Source: Chryseobacterium lathyri (GTDB taxonomy: Bacteria > Bacteroidota > Bacteroidia > Flavobacteriales > Weeksellaceae). Taken from it: a DNA stretch of 64,000 nucleotides. Made by a program: the position numbers and the translations under genes. Below the pieces are notes generated by a model. The model was not told where the DNA came from and searched no databases. It was given only the letters and a program-made list of their open reading frames with translations. Where the stretch lies: contig NZ_QNFY01000007.1 of NCBI RefSeq assembly GCF_003290185.1, positions 186,001 to 250,000 on the forward strand. The letters are read 5' to 3'. Positions 34,470-44,494 of the stretch are shown here, in pieces; the first letter of the stretch is position 1, and every line of letters begins with the position of its first letter.

Positions 34470-35775
34470 ACGGAATAGATATTTTAAAGGTGGTTCCGGC
34501 TTTAAGGCGGCTGGAAACATCTATGTGACCATGATATTTTGCAATGATATTTTTTACAAAATAAAGTCCTAGCCCCAAGCCTTTAGTATTATGGATATTA
34601 TTTGACTGGATTCTGTAAAACTTTTCAAAAATATGAATCAGCTCATTTTTCTCTATACCACAACCGTTGTCACTCACTTCTATTTTAAGATCTTGAGAAC
34701 TTTTGCTGAGGTTTACTTTTACCTGAGAAGCTCCATATTTTACACTGTTTTCACACAGGTTTTTGATAATGGTTTCCATGAAATTTTTATCAAAGAGAAG
34801 TTCTTCCGAAACCTGGTTGGTCAATTCAAAATTTGTCTCAGGATAAGTGAAAGCGAGATCTTGCACAAAAAAGTTCCAATCTTCAGGTTTTATGGAGAAA
34901 ACCTCTTCAGAGGTCTCATCTTTATGAAGCTGGAACATCAGGTTTTCAAGGCGGCTGATCTGGCGGTCGATGAGTGGCAGGGTTTCAGGATTCCATTCCT
35001 TTTTCAAAGCTTTCGACGCGATCTTTAAAGTGGCAATCGGAGTTTTGAATTCGTGCGAAATATTATCCACAACTGTGTGGAGAACTTCGACCTGTTTCTG
35101 CTGGCGGGCTAAATTTTTTACGGTAAAGATATAAAGCAAAAGAACACTTAGAAGAATGGCTGCACAGCAGATCGTAAGTAAAGCAAGTTCTTTAAATATG
35201 ATCGTTTTGATGTTTAAGATCTCAAATCCCGTGTTGCTTTTGACCAAAAAAGAATCATTTCTGCCGGGTTTACCGTCTTTAGCAGAGAAGGTTGAAGTAG
35301 TTTCCCATGTCCCTGTATTGGAGATTCTCGGATTGACCACTTTATTGGTGGTTTCATAAAGAACCAGTGGACGGTCGATAAGGTGTGAACCGTCCGGAAG
35401 ATACACAATAGAGGTATATTCAATTTTTGTAGCAATTTTGTAGCCTTCTTTCTTAAAGCTGTTGTCCACATAGTCATTTAAACGTGCCTCATTTTCTTTC
35501 CTATTCCTTCTAAAATATTCCAGAAAATCTTTTTTACTGACTTTTTTGTCATGATAATTAATCAGAATTTTCTGGATGCTATCATCTGTTTTGTTTTTGA
35601 TACCACCCAAATCTTCCAGCTTATCGGTGTAACTCGATATTTTTTCATGAACTGTTCTGTAAATTTCACGCTCTTTTACCTGATAGGTCTTGTACATAAA
35701 GTATACCTGTATTCCCAGCAGGAAGAGGAATAGAGCTGCAAAAAGGGGGATGAGGTATTTGCTTTTGGTGATCAT
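34459..35775 (-). CDS. Sensor histidine kinase
   Basis: 438 residues. One N-terminal transmembrane segment (about 9-28), a periplasmic domain of about 160 residues, and a second (about 190-215). H-box VVDNISHEFKTPIATLKIASKAL. HATPase motifs are NLCENSVKYG, DNGCGIE, FEKFYRI and GLGLGLYFVKN. Its architecture is like that of the kinase at 27468 and the two are probably paralogs. A -7 element (TATCTTTG, 35781-35788, minus strand) lies just upstream of the start. It is divergent from the outer-membrane barrel gene. Confidence 0.92.
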   Translation of the reverse strand: MITKSKYLIPLFAALFLFLLGIQVYFMYKTYQVKEREIYRTVHEKISSYTDKLEDLGGIKNKTDDSIQKILINYHDKKVSKKDFLEYFRRNRKENEARLNDYVDNSFKKEGYKIATKIEYTSIVYLPDGSHLIDRPLVLYETTNKVVNPRISNTGTWETTSTFSAKDGKPGRNDSFLVKSNTGFEILNIKTIIFKELALLTICCAAILLSVLLLYIFTVKNLARQQKQVEVLHTVVDNISHEFKTPIATLKIASKALKKEWNPETLPLIDRQISRLENLMFQLHKDETSEEVFSIKPEDWNFFVQDLAFTYPETNFELTNQVSEELLFDKNFMETIIKNLCENSVKYGASQVKVNLSKSSQDLKIEVSDNGCGIEKNELIHIFEKFYRIQSNNIHNTKGLGLGLYFVKNIIAKYHGHIDVSSRLKAGTTFKISIPYEN

Positions 35776-35914
35776 GAAAACAAAGATAAAACTTTAGTCT
35801 TTCCTTTTGCTGGCATTAACCCATCATTAACCTTCCATTAACCGAAATTCTCTTTGTAAATACTGAATTTTGAGCCGTCAAGCAGAGTAACATCCATGCT
35901 TTTCAGAATCAATT

Positions 35915-38287
35915 ATGTATAAAATTTTTCTTTTCCTGTTTTTTCCAATGCTCTTGTCCGCACAGGTGCAGATTATCAAAGGTTCAGTGACGGACACTGA
36001 GAATGGAAAGCCAGCCTCTGCGGATATCGGAATTTATAATTTAAAAAATGAGCTGATCAAAACACTGAAAACAGATACAGACGGGCAATTCCATTTAGAA
36101 GGCATAGCCGTTGATTCGGTGAAAATAACAGTCAAAAAAACAGATTATACTCCTTTTGAAAAGATAATAAGTTTACAAAAGGATAATGGACTTTTAAAGA
36201 TCTTTCTTAAGAAAGAAACCCGGGAAATAGAAGCTGTCGTTATGACCAAACAGAAACCGATGGTCACCAGAAAAGTAGACAGACTGGAATTCAATGTAGA
36301 AAACAGCAATATTTCTTCTCTTAATGCCTGGGAGATTTTAAAGAAAACGCCGAGTGTTACAATAAACAATGATGTGATCGCCATCAAAGGAGGAACGGGA
36401 ATTTTGGTAACCATTAATGATAAAAAGGTAATGCTGACTGGTGATGAGCTCAAAAATTTTCTTGAAAACACACAGGGAGACGAAATAAAATCGGTAGAAG
36501 TCATCACCAATCCACCAGCAAAATATGAAGCATCCGGCAGCGCAGTCCTGAATATTGTGATGAAAAAAAATAAGATCGAAGGCTACCGCGGAATTGTTTC
36601 CTCCAAATATGTTCAGACCCAATATGCAAAAGGAGTTGTAGGGGTCTCCCAATATTATAAGAAAGACAAGCTTTCATTGATGGGAAGTTATTACAGAGGT
36701 TTTGGAACGTACTATCGTGAGGGAACAGATTATGTGAATTACCAGGAAAGCCAGAAGAGATGGGTGAGTACGATGAACAGAAAGGACAAGAACAGAGCGC
36801 AGAATACCCTCAACTTCAATGCTGAATATGAAATTGACAGCCTGACAAATATGAGTCTGAATTATTCAGGATACTTTAGTCCGAAGTCTTTTGGAACTTA
36901 CGTCGTTCCTACATTCATCTACAACAGTCAGGATATTGCAGAGTCTGATTATACAACGGTTAATGATCATCAGTCCCGGACGATCAATAATTCATTAAGC
37001 TTTCAGGTTGACAGAAAACTTAATAAGAAGAGCAGCCTTTCATGGATCAGTTATTTTACCGGAAACAACGTGGATAAATATCAAAATGTACTGACTCACC
37101 TGAATTTTGCAGGGGAAGCACCAAAGGATGATAATTTTTTCACCCAAAATAAAACAGATGTCCAGCTGTATTCCACACAGGCTGATTATCAGTGGAAAGA
37201 TAAAAAGCTTGAGATAGAGTCCGGACTGAAGTACAGTTTTGTGAAAACAATGAGCGGACTGGATTTTTCCGACAACGAAAACGGCTCTCTTCAATTGCGT
37301 CCGGAGAAAAGCAGCCTGTTTGATTACAAGGAACATAATTTTGCGGCCTATTCGTCATTGGCTTACAATCTTGGAAAATGGAATTTTAAAGGTGGTCTTC
37401 GCGCTGAAATGACGGATCTGGAAGGGGTAGTATCCGAACCTTATGAACGCAACAAAAATAAGTACTGGAGTCTTTTTCCGACTTTTTATGTTCAGTATTC
37501 CACGGAAAGTAAGCATGAATTCGGGTTTTCCTACGGGAAAAGAATCATCAGGCCTTCTTATTCCTGGCTAAATCCTGCGAAGTCATATTATAATTTATTC
37601 TCCTATTACCAGGGAGACCCGCAACTGAAAGCTACCATTATTCATAACCTCAATCTGACGTATTCCTGGAAAGGTTGGAATCTGGATTTATACTATAGAA
37701 AAGAGATCTATCCGTCTATGGAAATTTCATTCCAGGAACCCAGTACGAATAATCTGATCTATTATTTTACCAATATTGAAAAAGGTCAGGCTTTTGGAGC
37801 CAGCATGTACAAGAGCTTTCAGATCAAACCGTGGTGGACATTGATCGTTTCTGAAAACCTGGAGCACAACGAAAATTATTTCAAAGGACTTGATGGACTT
37901 CTGTATAAAAATAAGGTCTGGAACTGGGTGTCCAATGTTTCAACAGCAATTACTTTAGATAAAAGTAATGACTGGAAAATGGAGATTGGGCACAAGTATT
38001 ATTCACCTGGGATACAAGGAACTTTTACGATCTCCAGCGCATGGTCTGCTTATCTTGCAATGAACCGTAAATTCTTTGATAAAAAACTGGAAGCCTCATT
38101 TATTTTCAATGATATTTTCAGGAGCATGGGGCAGAAGGTAAGTACAAAATATGCCAATCAGGACAATTATTTTCTGGATTACGGAGATACTCAGGGATTC
38201 ACACTCTCTCTTAAATTCAATTTTGGAAACCAGTCCGTGAAGAATGCAAGAACTATTAAGAAAACAGATGAAGAGGATAGATTATAG
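35915..38287 (+). CDS. Outer membrane beta-barrel protein (TonB-receptor-like)
   Basis: 790 residues with a signal peptide (MYKIFLFLFFPMLLSAQ). A CarboxypepD_reg-like domain (about 20-100: IIKGSVTDTENGKPASADIGIYN) and a plug-like domain (about 125-225: LNAWEILKKTPSVTINNDVIAIKGGTGILVTINDK, then VEVITNPPAKYEASGSAVLNIVMKK) follow. A long C-terminal barrel ends in FTLSLKFNFGNQSVKN. This is the OMP_b-brl_3-type family. No ligand is predictable and no SusD partner is present. The adjacent divergent two-component system suggests regulation by a sensed signal. Confidence 0.88.
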   Translation: MYKIFLFLFFPMLLSAQVQIIKGSVTDTENGKPASADIGIYNLKNELIKTLKTDTDGQFHLEGIAVDSVKITVKKTDYTPFEKIISLQKDNGLLKIFLKKETREIEAVVMTKQKPMVTRKVDRLEFNVENSNISSLNAWEILKKTPSVTINNDVIAIKGGTGILVTINDKKVMLTGDELKNFLENTQGDEIKSVEVITNPPAKYEASGSAVLNIVMKKNKIEGYRGIVSSKYVQTQYAKGVVGVSQYYKKDKLSLMGSYYRGFGTYYREGTDYVNYQESQKRWVSTMNRKDKNRAQNTLNFNAEYEIDSLTNMSLNYSGYFSPKSFGTYVVPTFIYNSQDIAESDYTTVNDHQSRTINNSLSFQVDRKLNKKSSLSWISYFTGNNVDKYQNVLTHLNFAGEAPKDDNFFTQNKTDVQLYSTQADYQWKDKKLEIESGLKYSFVKTMSGLDFSDNENGSLQLRPEKSSLFDYKEHNFAAYSSLAYNLGKWNFKGGLRAEMTDLEGVVSEPYERNKNKYWSLFPTFYVQYSTESKHEFGFSYGKRIIRPSYSWLNPAKSYYNLFSYYQGDPQLKATIIHNLNLTYSWKGWNLDLYYRKEIYPSMEISFQEPSTNNLIYYFTNIEKGQAFGASMYKSFQIKPWWTLIVSENLEHNENYFKGLDGLLYKNKVWNWVSNVSTAITLDKSNDWKMEIGHKYYSPGIQGTFTISSAWSAYLAMNRKFFDKKLEASFIFNDIFRSMGQKVSTKYANQDNYFLDYGDTQGFTLSLKFNFGNQSVKNARTIKKTDEEDRL

Positions 38288-38435
38288 AAGATTGCTGTTA
38301 CTTATTGATTACAGAAATTATATAACATGTTCAATACCTTTCGTCCCTCGGCATCAGCCTTTATAAAAAATAAAGAACTGGTATCCATAAAAACATTATT
38401 ATAGAAGAAATTCCTTTTCTGTGTGACATTTTCGC

Positions 38436-38443
38436 TAATTTTG
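38436..38443 (+). promoter_or_regulatory. Candidate -7 element (TAATTTTG)
   Basis: Matches TAnnTTTG 25 bases before the next start codon. The -33 region is not clear. Confidence 0.4.
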
Positions 38444-38468
38444 ATATTTATTTTTTAAAATTAGAGAT

Positions 38469-40334
38469 ATGAAACAATTTCTTTATGCTCTGGTAGCTAC
38501 TGTTTCGATGCAGCAGATCGCTGCCCAGGAGCTGTATATGCCAAGAAATATTAAGAAAGCCTATGAAAAAGGAACCCGTGATATTTCTGGTGCTCCGGGC
38601 AAAAACTATTGGCAGAATAAAGGGATTTATAATGTTGAGGTAAAAGTGGATGCGGGAAGCAAAACAGTTTCCGGAAAAGAAACGATCACATACAGCAATA
38701 ACAGCCCTGATGTACTTCATGAACTGGCAATCAGATTTGTAAATAACCTTCATAAGCCACAGTCGCCGAGATCTGGTTCTGTGTCCAAAGATTTCCTGTC
38801 TTCAGGTCTTCATATTAAATCTATGATCATCAATGGTGAGAAATATATGGTAAACAGCGATGATTGGGGAACCGTAGAAAAAGTAAAGCTGAATAAAGCA
38901 CTCAAGGCCGGAGCTAAAGCTGAAGTGAAAATAGAATGGGAATATCCGCTTTCCATACAAAGCGGAAGAGAAGGGCAGATAGATCCTGAAACTTTTTATG
39001 TAGCCTATTCTTTCCCGAGGATTTCCGTTTATGATGATTACAATGGCTGGGATATGCTTCCCCATTCAGACAGACAGGAGTTTTATAATGATTTTAATGA
39101 TTACAGTTTTACCATTTTAGCACCAAAGAATTTTGTAGTATGGGCTACCGGTGATTTTCTGAATCCTGAAGCAGTACTTCAGCAGGAATATTTAAAAAGA
39201 TATAAAACTTCTCTTAAAAGCGACAAAGTGATCCATATTGCTTCTGAGGAGGAAATGAAATCCGGAAAAGTAACCAGGCAGAACAAATGGAATGTCTGGA
39301 AATTCAAAGCCAATCATATTACGGATTTTTGCTTTGCATTAAGCAGTCATTATGTTTGGGATGCAGCAAGCGTTCAGTTAAAAACAAAAAGAGCAAGTGT
39401 CCAGGCAGGATATAAAGCCGGAGCAAAAGACTTTGAGCAATATGTAGACTGGATGCGTTATAATCTGGATTGGTTCTCAAAAAAATGGCCGGGCGTGGAA
39501 TATCCTTATAATGTTATGACTGCGATTCAGGGATATGCGGATATGGAATACCCAATGATGATTAATGATACAAGTATTCCTGATGATCTTCGCGATGCAA
39601 GGCTTACCGCAGATCACGAGATTGCCCATACCTATTTCCCTTTTTATATGGGAATCAATGAAACCCGGTATGCTTTTATGGATGAAGGTTGGGCAACTAC
39701 CCTTGAATACCTGATCGGAATTGATGAAAACGGTGAAGCCGCGGCAAAAGAATTCTATAAAAATTTCCGTGTCAAAAAATGGATCAACGATCCTTCTGCA
39801 GAACAGGACCAGCCGGTTATTACCATGAGTACACAGGTAAGCGGAGCCGGATACGGAAACAATTCCTATGTAAAAGCATCCCTGTCTTATCTTGCATTGA
39901 AAGATTATTTAGGAGATGAACTGTTTAAAAAAGCGTTTCTGCATTATATGAACAACTGGAATGGAAAACACCCGGTACCTTGGGATTATTTTAATTCAAT
40001 GAACGCAGGTTCCGGGAAAAACCTGAACTGGTTCTTCCAAAACTGGTTCTATACCAATAATTATATTGATCTGAAAATAACCGACATTATACAGCTTAAC
40101 GATCTTCTTACAGTCAACGTAGATAATGTTGGAGGCTTTGCAATTCCTTTTGATGCTGTCTTAAATTATGAAGACGGATCGGTGGAAAAGCTTCATTTTT
40201 CACCTTCCTTATGGGAAAAAAACCAGATACATGCAGCCCTTGCGATCCCTATTAAAAAGAAAGTAAAATCGGTGACGCTGGATGGAGATATTTTTATGGA
40301 TTATACCCCTGATAATAATACGATATCATTATAA
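38469..40334 (+). CDS. M1 family zinc metallopeptidase
   Basis: 621 residues with a signal peptide ending AQELYM. The zinc site is HEIAH at 383-387 with third ligand E406 in MDEGWATT, spaced correctly. The N-terminal part (GAPGKNYWQNKGIYNVEVKVDAGSKTVSGKETITYSNNSPD) is homologous to that of the peptidase at 30464, but this protein is shorter at its C-terminus. It probably acts on peptides in the periplasm or outside the cell. Monocistronic, ending at a terminator shared with the converging M43 gene. Confidence 0.92.
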   Translation: MKQFLYALVATVSMQQIAAQELYMPRNIKKAYEKGTRDISGAPGKNYWQNKGIYNVEVKVDAGSKTVSGKETITYSNNSPDVLHELAIRFVNNLHKPQSPRSGSVSKDFLSSGLHIKSMIINGEKYMVNSDDWGTVEKVKLNKALKAGAKAEVKIEWEYPLSIQSGREGQIDPETFYVAYSFPRISVYDDYNGWDMLPHSDRQEFYNDFNDYSFTILAPKNFVVWATGDFLNPEAVLQQEYLKRYKTSLKSDKVIHIASEEEMKSGKVTRQNKWNVWKFKANHITDFCFALSSHYVWDAASVQLKTKRASVQAGYKAGAKDFEQYVDWMRYNLDWFSKKWPGVEYPYNVMTAIQGYADMEYPMMINDTSIPDDLRDARLTADHEIAHTYFPFYMGINETRYAFMDEGWATTLEYLIGIDENGEAAAKEFYKNFRVKKWINDPSAEQDQPVITMSTQVSGAGYGNNSYVKASLSYLALKDYLGDELFKKAFLHYMNNWNGKHPVPWDYFNSMNAGSGKNLNWFFQNWFYTNNYIDLKITDIIQLNDLLTVNVDNVGGFAIPFDAVLNYEDGSVEKLHFSPSLWEKNQIHAALAIPIKKKVKSVTLDGDIFMDYTPDNNTISL

Positions 40335-40337
40335 AAG

Positions 40338-40366
40338 AAAAGCCTGAACAGAAAATTCAGGCTTTT
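40338..40366. terminator. Bidirectional terminator
   Basis: Perfect 11-bp stem AAAAGCCTGAA/TTCAGGCTTTT (40338-40348 with 40356-40366) with a T-run for the plus strand and an A-rich flank for the minus strand. Confidence 0.82.
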
Positions 40367-40386
40367 TATTGAAATCAATTTAAATT

Positions 40387-41376
40387 TTAATAAAGTCTTA
40401 GTCCAGCTCTTGCTCCTGTAGAAGCTACTACAGATTGCATTCTGGTTTTTTGTCCGGAAGAGAACATGAACATTGCTGCGTCATCCACATAATCCATATA
40501 ATTCATAAACATTACAGATCTTTGAACTCCAGTACAAGTGTTGTATAATGGATAAGTAGGTTTTCCATAATTAGCACCTGTTTGTGTAGGAGTATCTGTT
40601 ACCAAATCATTTCCACAATTAGCGTCTCCCCAAATGTGTCTAAGATTCAAATAATGTCCTACTTCATGAGTAGCAGTTCTTCCTAAGTCATAAGGTGCAG
40701 ACGATGTATTTCCGAAATATTTAGCTGCAATTACTACCCCGTCATTCCAAAGTCCTGCAGATTCCGGAAACGTTGCATAGCCAAGTATTCCTCCCATATC
40801 ACTAACTACCCATATATTAAAATAATGTGTAGGATCGGTAGCGTCTATTCCTTTAGTTGATGTTTTTTTCATCGCATCATTTGTTCTCCAGCTTCTTACA
40901 GTTGTGGATTTTCTGTTAACCGTTACCAATCGGAATTTAACACCGATATTACCTGCTGCAGTAGAAGCGAATTCTGCCGGAATTTTATTAATATCACTAT
41001 TAGTAGCAGAGTAATCTGCATTTAATGTATTGATTTGGGATTGAATCTGGGCATCAGAAATATTTTCTGCAGAAGTTCTATACAATACATTAACAATAAC
41101 AGGGATTTCTATGGTTCCGTCTGCCAGAACTTTTCCCATTTTTAAATCATTGGCAAATTTTTCGGTATTTGCTTCCAGTTTAACGAATCTTTGTCTGAGT
41201 TCCGCGTTGTTTTTTAATGCTTCCTGTCTTACTTCTTCAGATGCGCAACCTCTCTTAAACATACTAGCTGAAGAGGCATCTTCCTTTGCAGGGTTTTCGT
41301 TTTGGTTTGTCATATTGTCGCTGTTACAAGCTGACATAAAGCCTAATACAACGGCTCCCAATAATAGTTTTTTCAT
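40387..41376 (-). CDS. M43 family zinc metalloprotease, lipoprotein (paralog 1)
   Basis: 329 residues from the ATG at 41376. The 24 residues upstream in frame are not signal-like and are rejected. Lipoprotein signal MKKLLLGAVVLGFMSAC (Cys17). The metzincin motif is HEVGHYLNLRH at 237-247, with Asn where Gly is usual. Cytophagalysin-type proteins share HEVGHWLNLRHIWGD. The Met-turn is MNYMDY and DTP follows. There is no C-terminal sorting domain, so it is anchored as a lipoprotein. It is one of two tandem paralogs. Confidence 0.92.
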   Translation of the reverse strand: MKKLLLGAVVLGFMSACNSDNMTNQNENPAKEDASSASMFKRGCASEEVRQEALKNNAELRQRFVKLEANTEKFANDLKMGKVLADGTIEIPVIVNVLYRTSAENISDAQIQSQINTLNADYSATNSDINKIPAEFASTAAGNIGVKFRLVTVNRKSTTVRSWRTNDAMKKTSTKGIDATDPTHYFNIWVVSDMGGILGYATFPESAGLWNDGVVIAAKYFGNTSSAPYDLGRTATHEVGHYLNLRHIWGDANCGNDLVTDTPTQTGANYGKPTYPLYNTCTGVQRSVMFMNYMDYVDDAAMFMFSSGQKTRMQSVVASTGARAGLRLY

Positions 41377-41742
41377 AAAGTTGTTATTTTGTATAGTTTC
41401 AGAGTGTGAATTTATATTATTAAAAATTATTATGCAACACTTTTTCAATTTTTATTATTGATGTAATAATATTTTACTCAATTCGTTGTGTTTATTATTA
41501 CTAATTTGGACTTGTGTTGATTTTATGTTAATTTGATGATTGACGGAAAAATAATTTAATTTTTTTAAAATTTATAGCAAAATTTTAATTTTTTTGAATT
41601 TGAAATAGGTTATTTTGTTTATTATTAATATGAATTACAGCAAATGGGTTTTAAGTTCAAATTCTCTTATTAGAAATACTTTATTCAGCATTTTACTCAT
41701 ATGTCCTGATAACTCATAGTTTAAAAATACTTAATCATTAAA
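41377..41742. other. 366-base AT-rich gap without a gene
   Basis: Upstream of M43 paralog 1. No open frame of useful length, no TAnnTTTG element on the minus strand and no repeat was found. The promoter of paralog 1 must lie here but was not recognised. A terminator follows at 41743. Confidence 0.5.
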
Positions 41743-41770
41743 TAAAAAGCCTGAAGGAAAACTTCAGGCT
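41743..41770 (-). terminator. Terminator of M43 paralog 2
   Basis: Stem AGCCTGAAG/CTTCAGGCT (41748-41756 with 41762-41770). On the minus strand it is followed by TTTTTATT. Confidence 0.8.
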
Positions 41771-41797
41771 CTTATATTTAAGTTAATTTGGATCTTG

Positions 41798-42814
41798 TTA
41801 TCTTAATCCAGCTCTTGGACCGGCTGCAGCTACTACGGCCTGCATTCTTGTTTTTTGGTTGGCAGAGAACATGAACATAGCTTTATCATCTACATAATCC
41901 ATATAGTTCATAAACATTTGGGACCGGCTTACTCCTCCGCAAACTCTGTTTAAAGGATAAGATGGTGTTCCGTAGTTAGGTCCCGGAGAAGTAGGAGTGT
42001 CATTAGAATAATCTGTCTGACAGCCTGTGTTGGATGATCCCCAAAGGTGAGGCAGGTTTAAATAGTGGCCTACTTCATGCGTAACTGTTCTACCTAAATT
42101 GAATGGAGCGGAAGCACCTGTTTTCCCGATGTACTGATAGCCTATGACAAGTCCGTCATACCATAAACCGGCAGATTCAGGATAATAAGCGTATCCCAAT
42201 GTCCCGGGCTGGCTATTCTCATCAAGGATAGAATTAACCACCCAGATATTCAGGTTTTTAGTAGGATCAGTTGCATTAATACCTCCGGTAGTTGATTTTT
42301 TCATTTCTTCCAGATCGGATCTCCAGCCTGTTTTTGTATATTGCTTACGGTTGGTTGTCACCAGTTTAAAACGGATCTTTACATCACCCGCTGCTGCTGG
42401 CTGAAATGCAGATGGTATGTTAGCAACATCAGAATTGGTAGCACCATAGTCTGCATTTAATACTGCGATTTGTTCTGCAATTCTTGCGTCAGAAATATTT
42501 TGGGTAGAAGTGTTATAGATCACATTGAAAACAACCGGAATTTCCACTGTTCCATCTGCAAGCACTTTGCCCATCATAATGTCTCTTGAAAACTTTTCAG
42601 ACTGTAACTCATTAGCTTCAAATCTGGCTCTTAATGCCGGATCGCTTTTGAGCGCCTTTTCCCTTATGATATCTGAAGGACAGGCTCTTTTTGAAGCCAT
42701 AGTGCTTGAAGGATTTCCCGGATCCTGAGATATATCCTCCTGATTGGATATATTATCACTTGTACAAGCTGACATGAAGCCCAGAACGAGAGCCCCGAAG
42801 AATAGTTTTTTCAT
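41798..42814 (-). CDS. M43 family zinc metalloprotease, lipoprotein (paralog 2)
   Basis: 338 residues with a lipoprotein signal (MKKLFFGALVLGFMSAC, Cys17). The catalytic motif is THEVGHYLNLPHLWG: the third His is preserved but the Arg of the partner is Pro. Met-turn MNYMDY. The signal peptide, spacing and the DYDDKAMFMF-like end are close to paralog 1, showing a tandem duplication. The gap of about 420 bases and a terminator between them mean that they are expressed separately. The ADGT(I/V)EIPVV segment is shared. Confidence 0.92.
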   Translation of the reverse strand: MKKLFFGALVLGFMSACTSDNISNQEDISQDPGNPSSTMASKRACPSDIIREKALKSDPALRARFEANELQSEKFSRDIMMGKVLADGTVEIPVVFNVIYNTSTQNISDARIAEQIAVLNADYGATNSDVANIPSAFQPAAAGDVKIRFKLVTTNRKQYTKTGWRSDLEEMKKSTTGGINATDPTKNLNIWVVNSILDENSQPGTLGYAYYPESAGLWYDGLVIGYQYIGKTGASAPFNLGRTVTHEVGHYLNLPHLWGSSNTGCQTDYSNDTPTSPGPNYGTPSYPLNRVCGGVSRSQMFMNYMDYVDDKAMFMFSANQKTRMQAVVAAAGPRAGLR

Positions 42815-43070
42815 AATATATTGTAAATGGTTTGCTCTCCAAATTTATATTATAAAAAATTAATACACAAAAATATTCAAACATATTTGAATAATTGCTA
42901 TTAAAAAGCGGAAGTTGTTGAGTATTATTTTGTTTTCAGCTTTTTTAATTGAATTTTAATTAATTTTACAATTTCAATTTAAATATTTTTCACTTAAAAT
43001 TGTTTTAATTAAAAATATTTACTTTAATTATTTTAACTGATTTATATTTTTAACTTTTTCTTTTATCAGT

Positions 43071-43712
43071 TTAACCTGCAAAACCATTTTTAATAGCAAA
43101 AACTGCAAGGCCGACCCGTGTTTTCAGGTCCAATTTGTCGCATAGCTGGTCGCGGTAGCTTTCTACAGTTCTCGGACTGCAACACATTCTGTCTGCAATT
43201 TCTTTATAGCTTAGTTCGGTGACAGTATATTTCAGGAATTCTCTTTCGCGGTCCGAAATTCTTACGGTATTTTCTGCTTCCTTATCTTTGTTCAGATTGG
43301 AAAATATAATTTTTGAAGCCCATTCCGGATAGAAAAAGCCGTCAGAATTTAATCTTGTTAATGCCGTTTCCAGATCTTTAGGGTGGGTATTTTTTAATAA
43401 GTATCCTTTTGCACCGTTTTTGATCATTTTAATGACACTGTTGTCATCGCCCTGCATGCTCAGTGCCATTACTTTAATCTCCGGATGATTCTGTGTGAGC
43501 CAGGCAGCGGTTTCAAAGCCGTCCATAATTGGCATACTGATATCTAGAAGGATGATGTCCGGGATTGCACCGTTGTCTTCAAATTTCTGGATCAGATCTT
43601 TACCATTCTCACACACATAGATTACTTCAAATTCATTAAAATTATCAATAATTCCTTCCAGAGCTTTGGCAATTAATACATGGTCATCAACAATTACTAT
43701 TGTTTTTTTCAT
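43071..43712 (-). CDS. NarL/LuxR-type response regulator
   Basis: 213 residues. The receiver has D9/D10, phosphorylation site D57 (ILLDISMPIMDG) and a conserved Lys (GYLLKNTHP). The C-terminal LuxR helix-turn-helix (about 150-213) has FLKYTVTELSYKEIADRMCCSPRTVESYRDQLCDKLDLKTRVGL. Its start overlaps the end of the kinase gene by four bases. It is part of a four-gene run with the kinase, a membrane protein and a soluble hypothetical protein. Confidence 0.93.
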   Translation of the reverse strand: MKKTIVIVDDHVLIAKALEGIIDNFNEFEVIYVCENGKDLIQKFEDNGAIPDIILLDISMPIMDGFETAAWLTQNHPEIKVMALSMQGDDNSVIKMIKNGAKGYLLKNTHPKDLETALTRLNSDGFFYPEWASKIIFSNLNKDKEAENTVRISDREREFLKYTVTELSYKEIADRMCCSPRTVESYRDQLCDKLDLKTRVGLAVFAIKNGFAG

Positions 43713-44494
43713 GGCTGTTTTTTTAAAATAATATTGAGTGTAGTTCCGGTATTCTTCTGACTTTCAAGACTGAAATCCGCACCTATAATGGCTGCCCTGT
43801 TTTTCATATTGGTCAGGCCAATGCCGTTGGATTTTATCTCGGTGCTGTCGAATCCAATACCGTCATCCCTGAGGTTGAGCTCCCAGAGTACTTCCTCGGA
43901 AGTATTCAGGTTGATAAAAATATTTTTACAGTTTGCATGCTTGATGCTGTTCTGAATAAATTCCTGTATGATCCGGAGAAGCACATTTTTGTGGACAAAT
44001 CCAAGATCAAGCTGCTTAAAGTTGTGTTCAAAACTCACATGGCATCTTTTGAAACTGTTGGTATTATCTACCTCTTCCTGGATCAAAGTTACGATTTCCT
44101 TCTGGTTTATATTATCATCTGTCAGAGTTTTTGAAAGGCTTCGGAGGTCTTGTAGCGACTGATTTATAATTTGAGAAACCTGATCGATTCTCTCGTTTAC
44201 TTCAGGAACCCTGTTTTCGTAAAGCAACTGTTGGGTATACAGGCTCACAAGTGTTAGTTTTTGGCCGATATTGTCATGAAGTTCACGTCCTATCTGCTGC
44301 ATGGTGGCCTGCTGGATCTCAAGCTGTGTAGCCAGGAGTTCCCGTTTGTGGATTTCGTTTTTCACTTCAATTTTATTCAAATACTCTTTTTTACGCTGCT
44401 GATATTTCCTTATGTAAACTATTACTGCGGATACAAACAGTACAAAGAATATATTAAACAAAATTAATACGATGATGAGCTCTGTTTTCCCCAT
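43709..44494 (-). CDS. Sensor histidine kinase, NarX/DesK type
   Basis: 261 residues, short for a sensor kinase. One N-terminal transmembrane segment (about 5-27) and no periplasmic sensor domain. HisKA_3 dimerisation domain with the phosphoacceptor in IGRELHDNIGQKLTLVSL. The HATPase has NSIKHANCK, LRDDGIGFD and NGIGLTNMKNRA. Without its own sensor domain it may take its signal from the upstream membrane protein, with which it overlaps (31 bases). Confidence 0.92.
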   Translation of the reverse strand: MGKTELIIVLILFNIFFVLFVSAVIVYIRKYQQRKKEYLNKIEVKNEIHKRELLATQLEIQQATMQQIGRELHDNIGQKLTLVSLYTQQLLYENRVPEVNERIDQVSQIINQSLQDLRSLSKTLTDDNINQKEIVTLIQEEVDNTNSFKRCHVSFEHNFKQLDLGFVHKNVLLRIIQEFIQNSIKHANCKNIFINLNTSEEVLWELNLRDDGIGFDSTEIKSNGIGLTNMKNRAAIIGADFSLESQKNTGTTLNIILKKQP

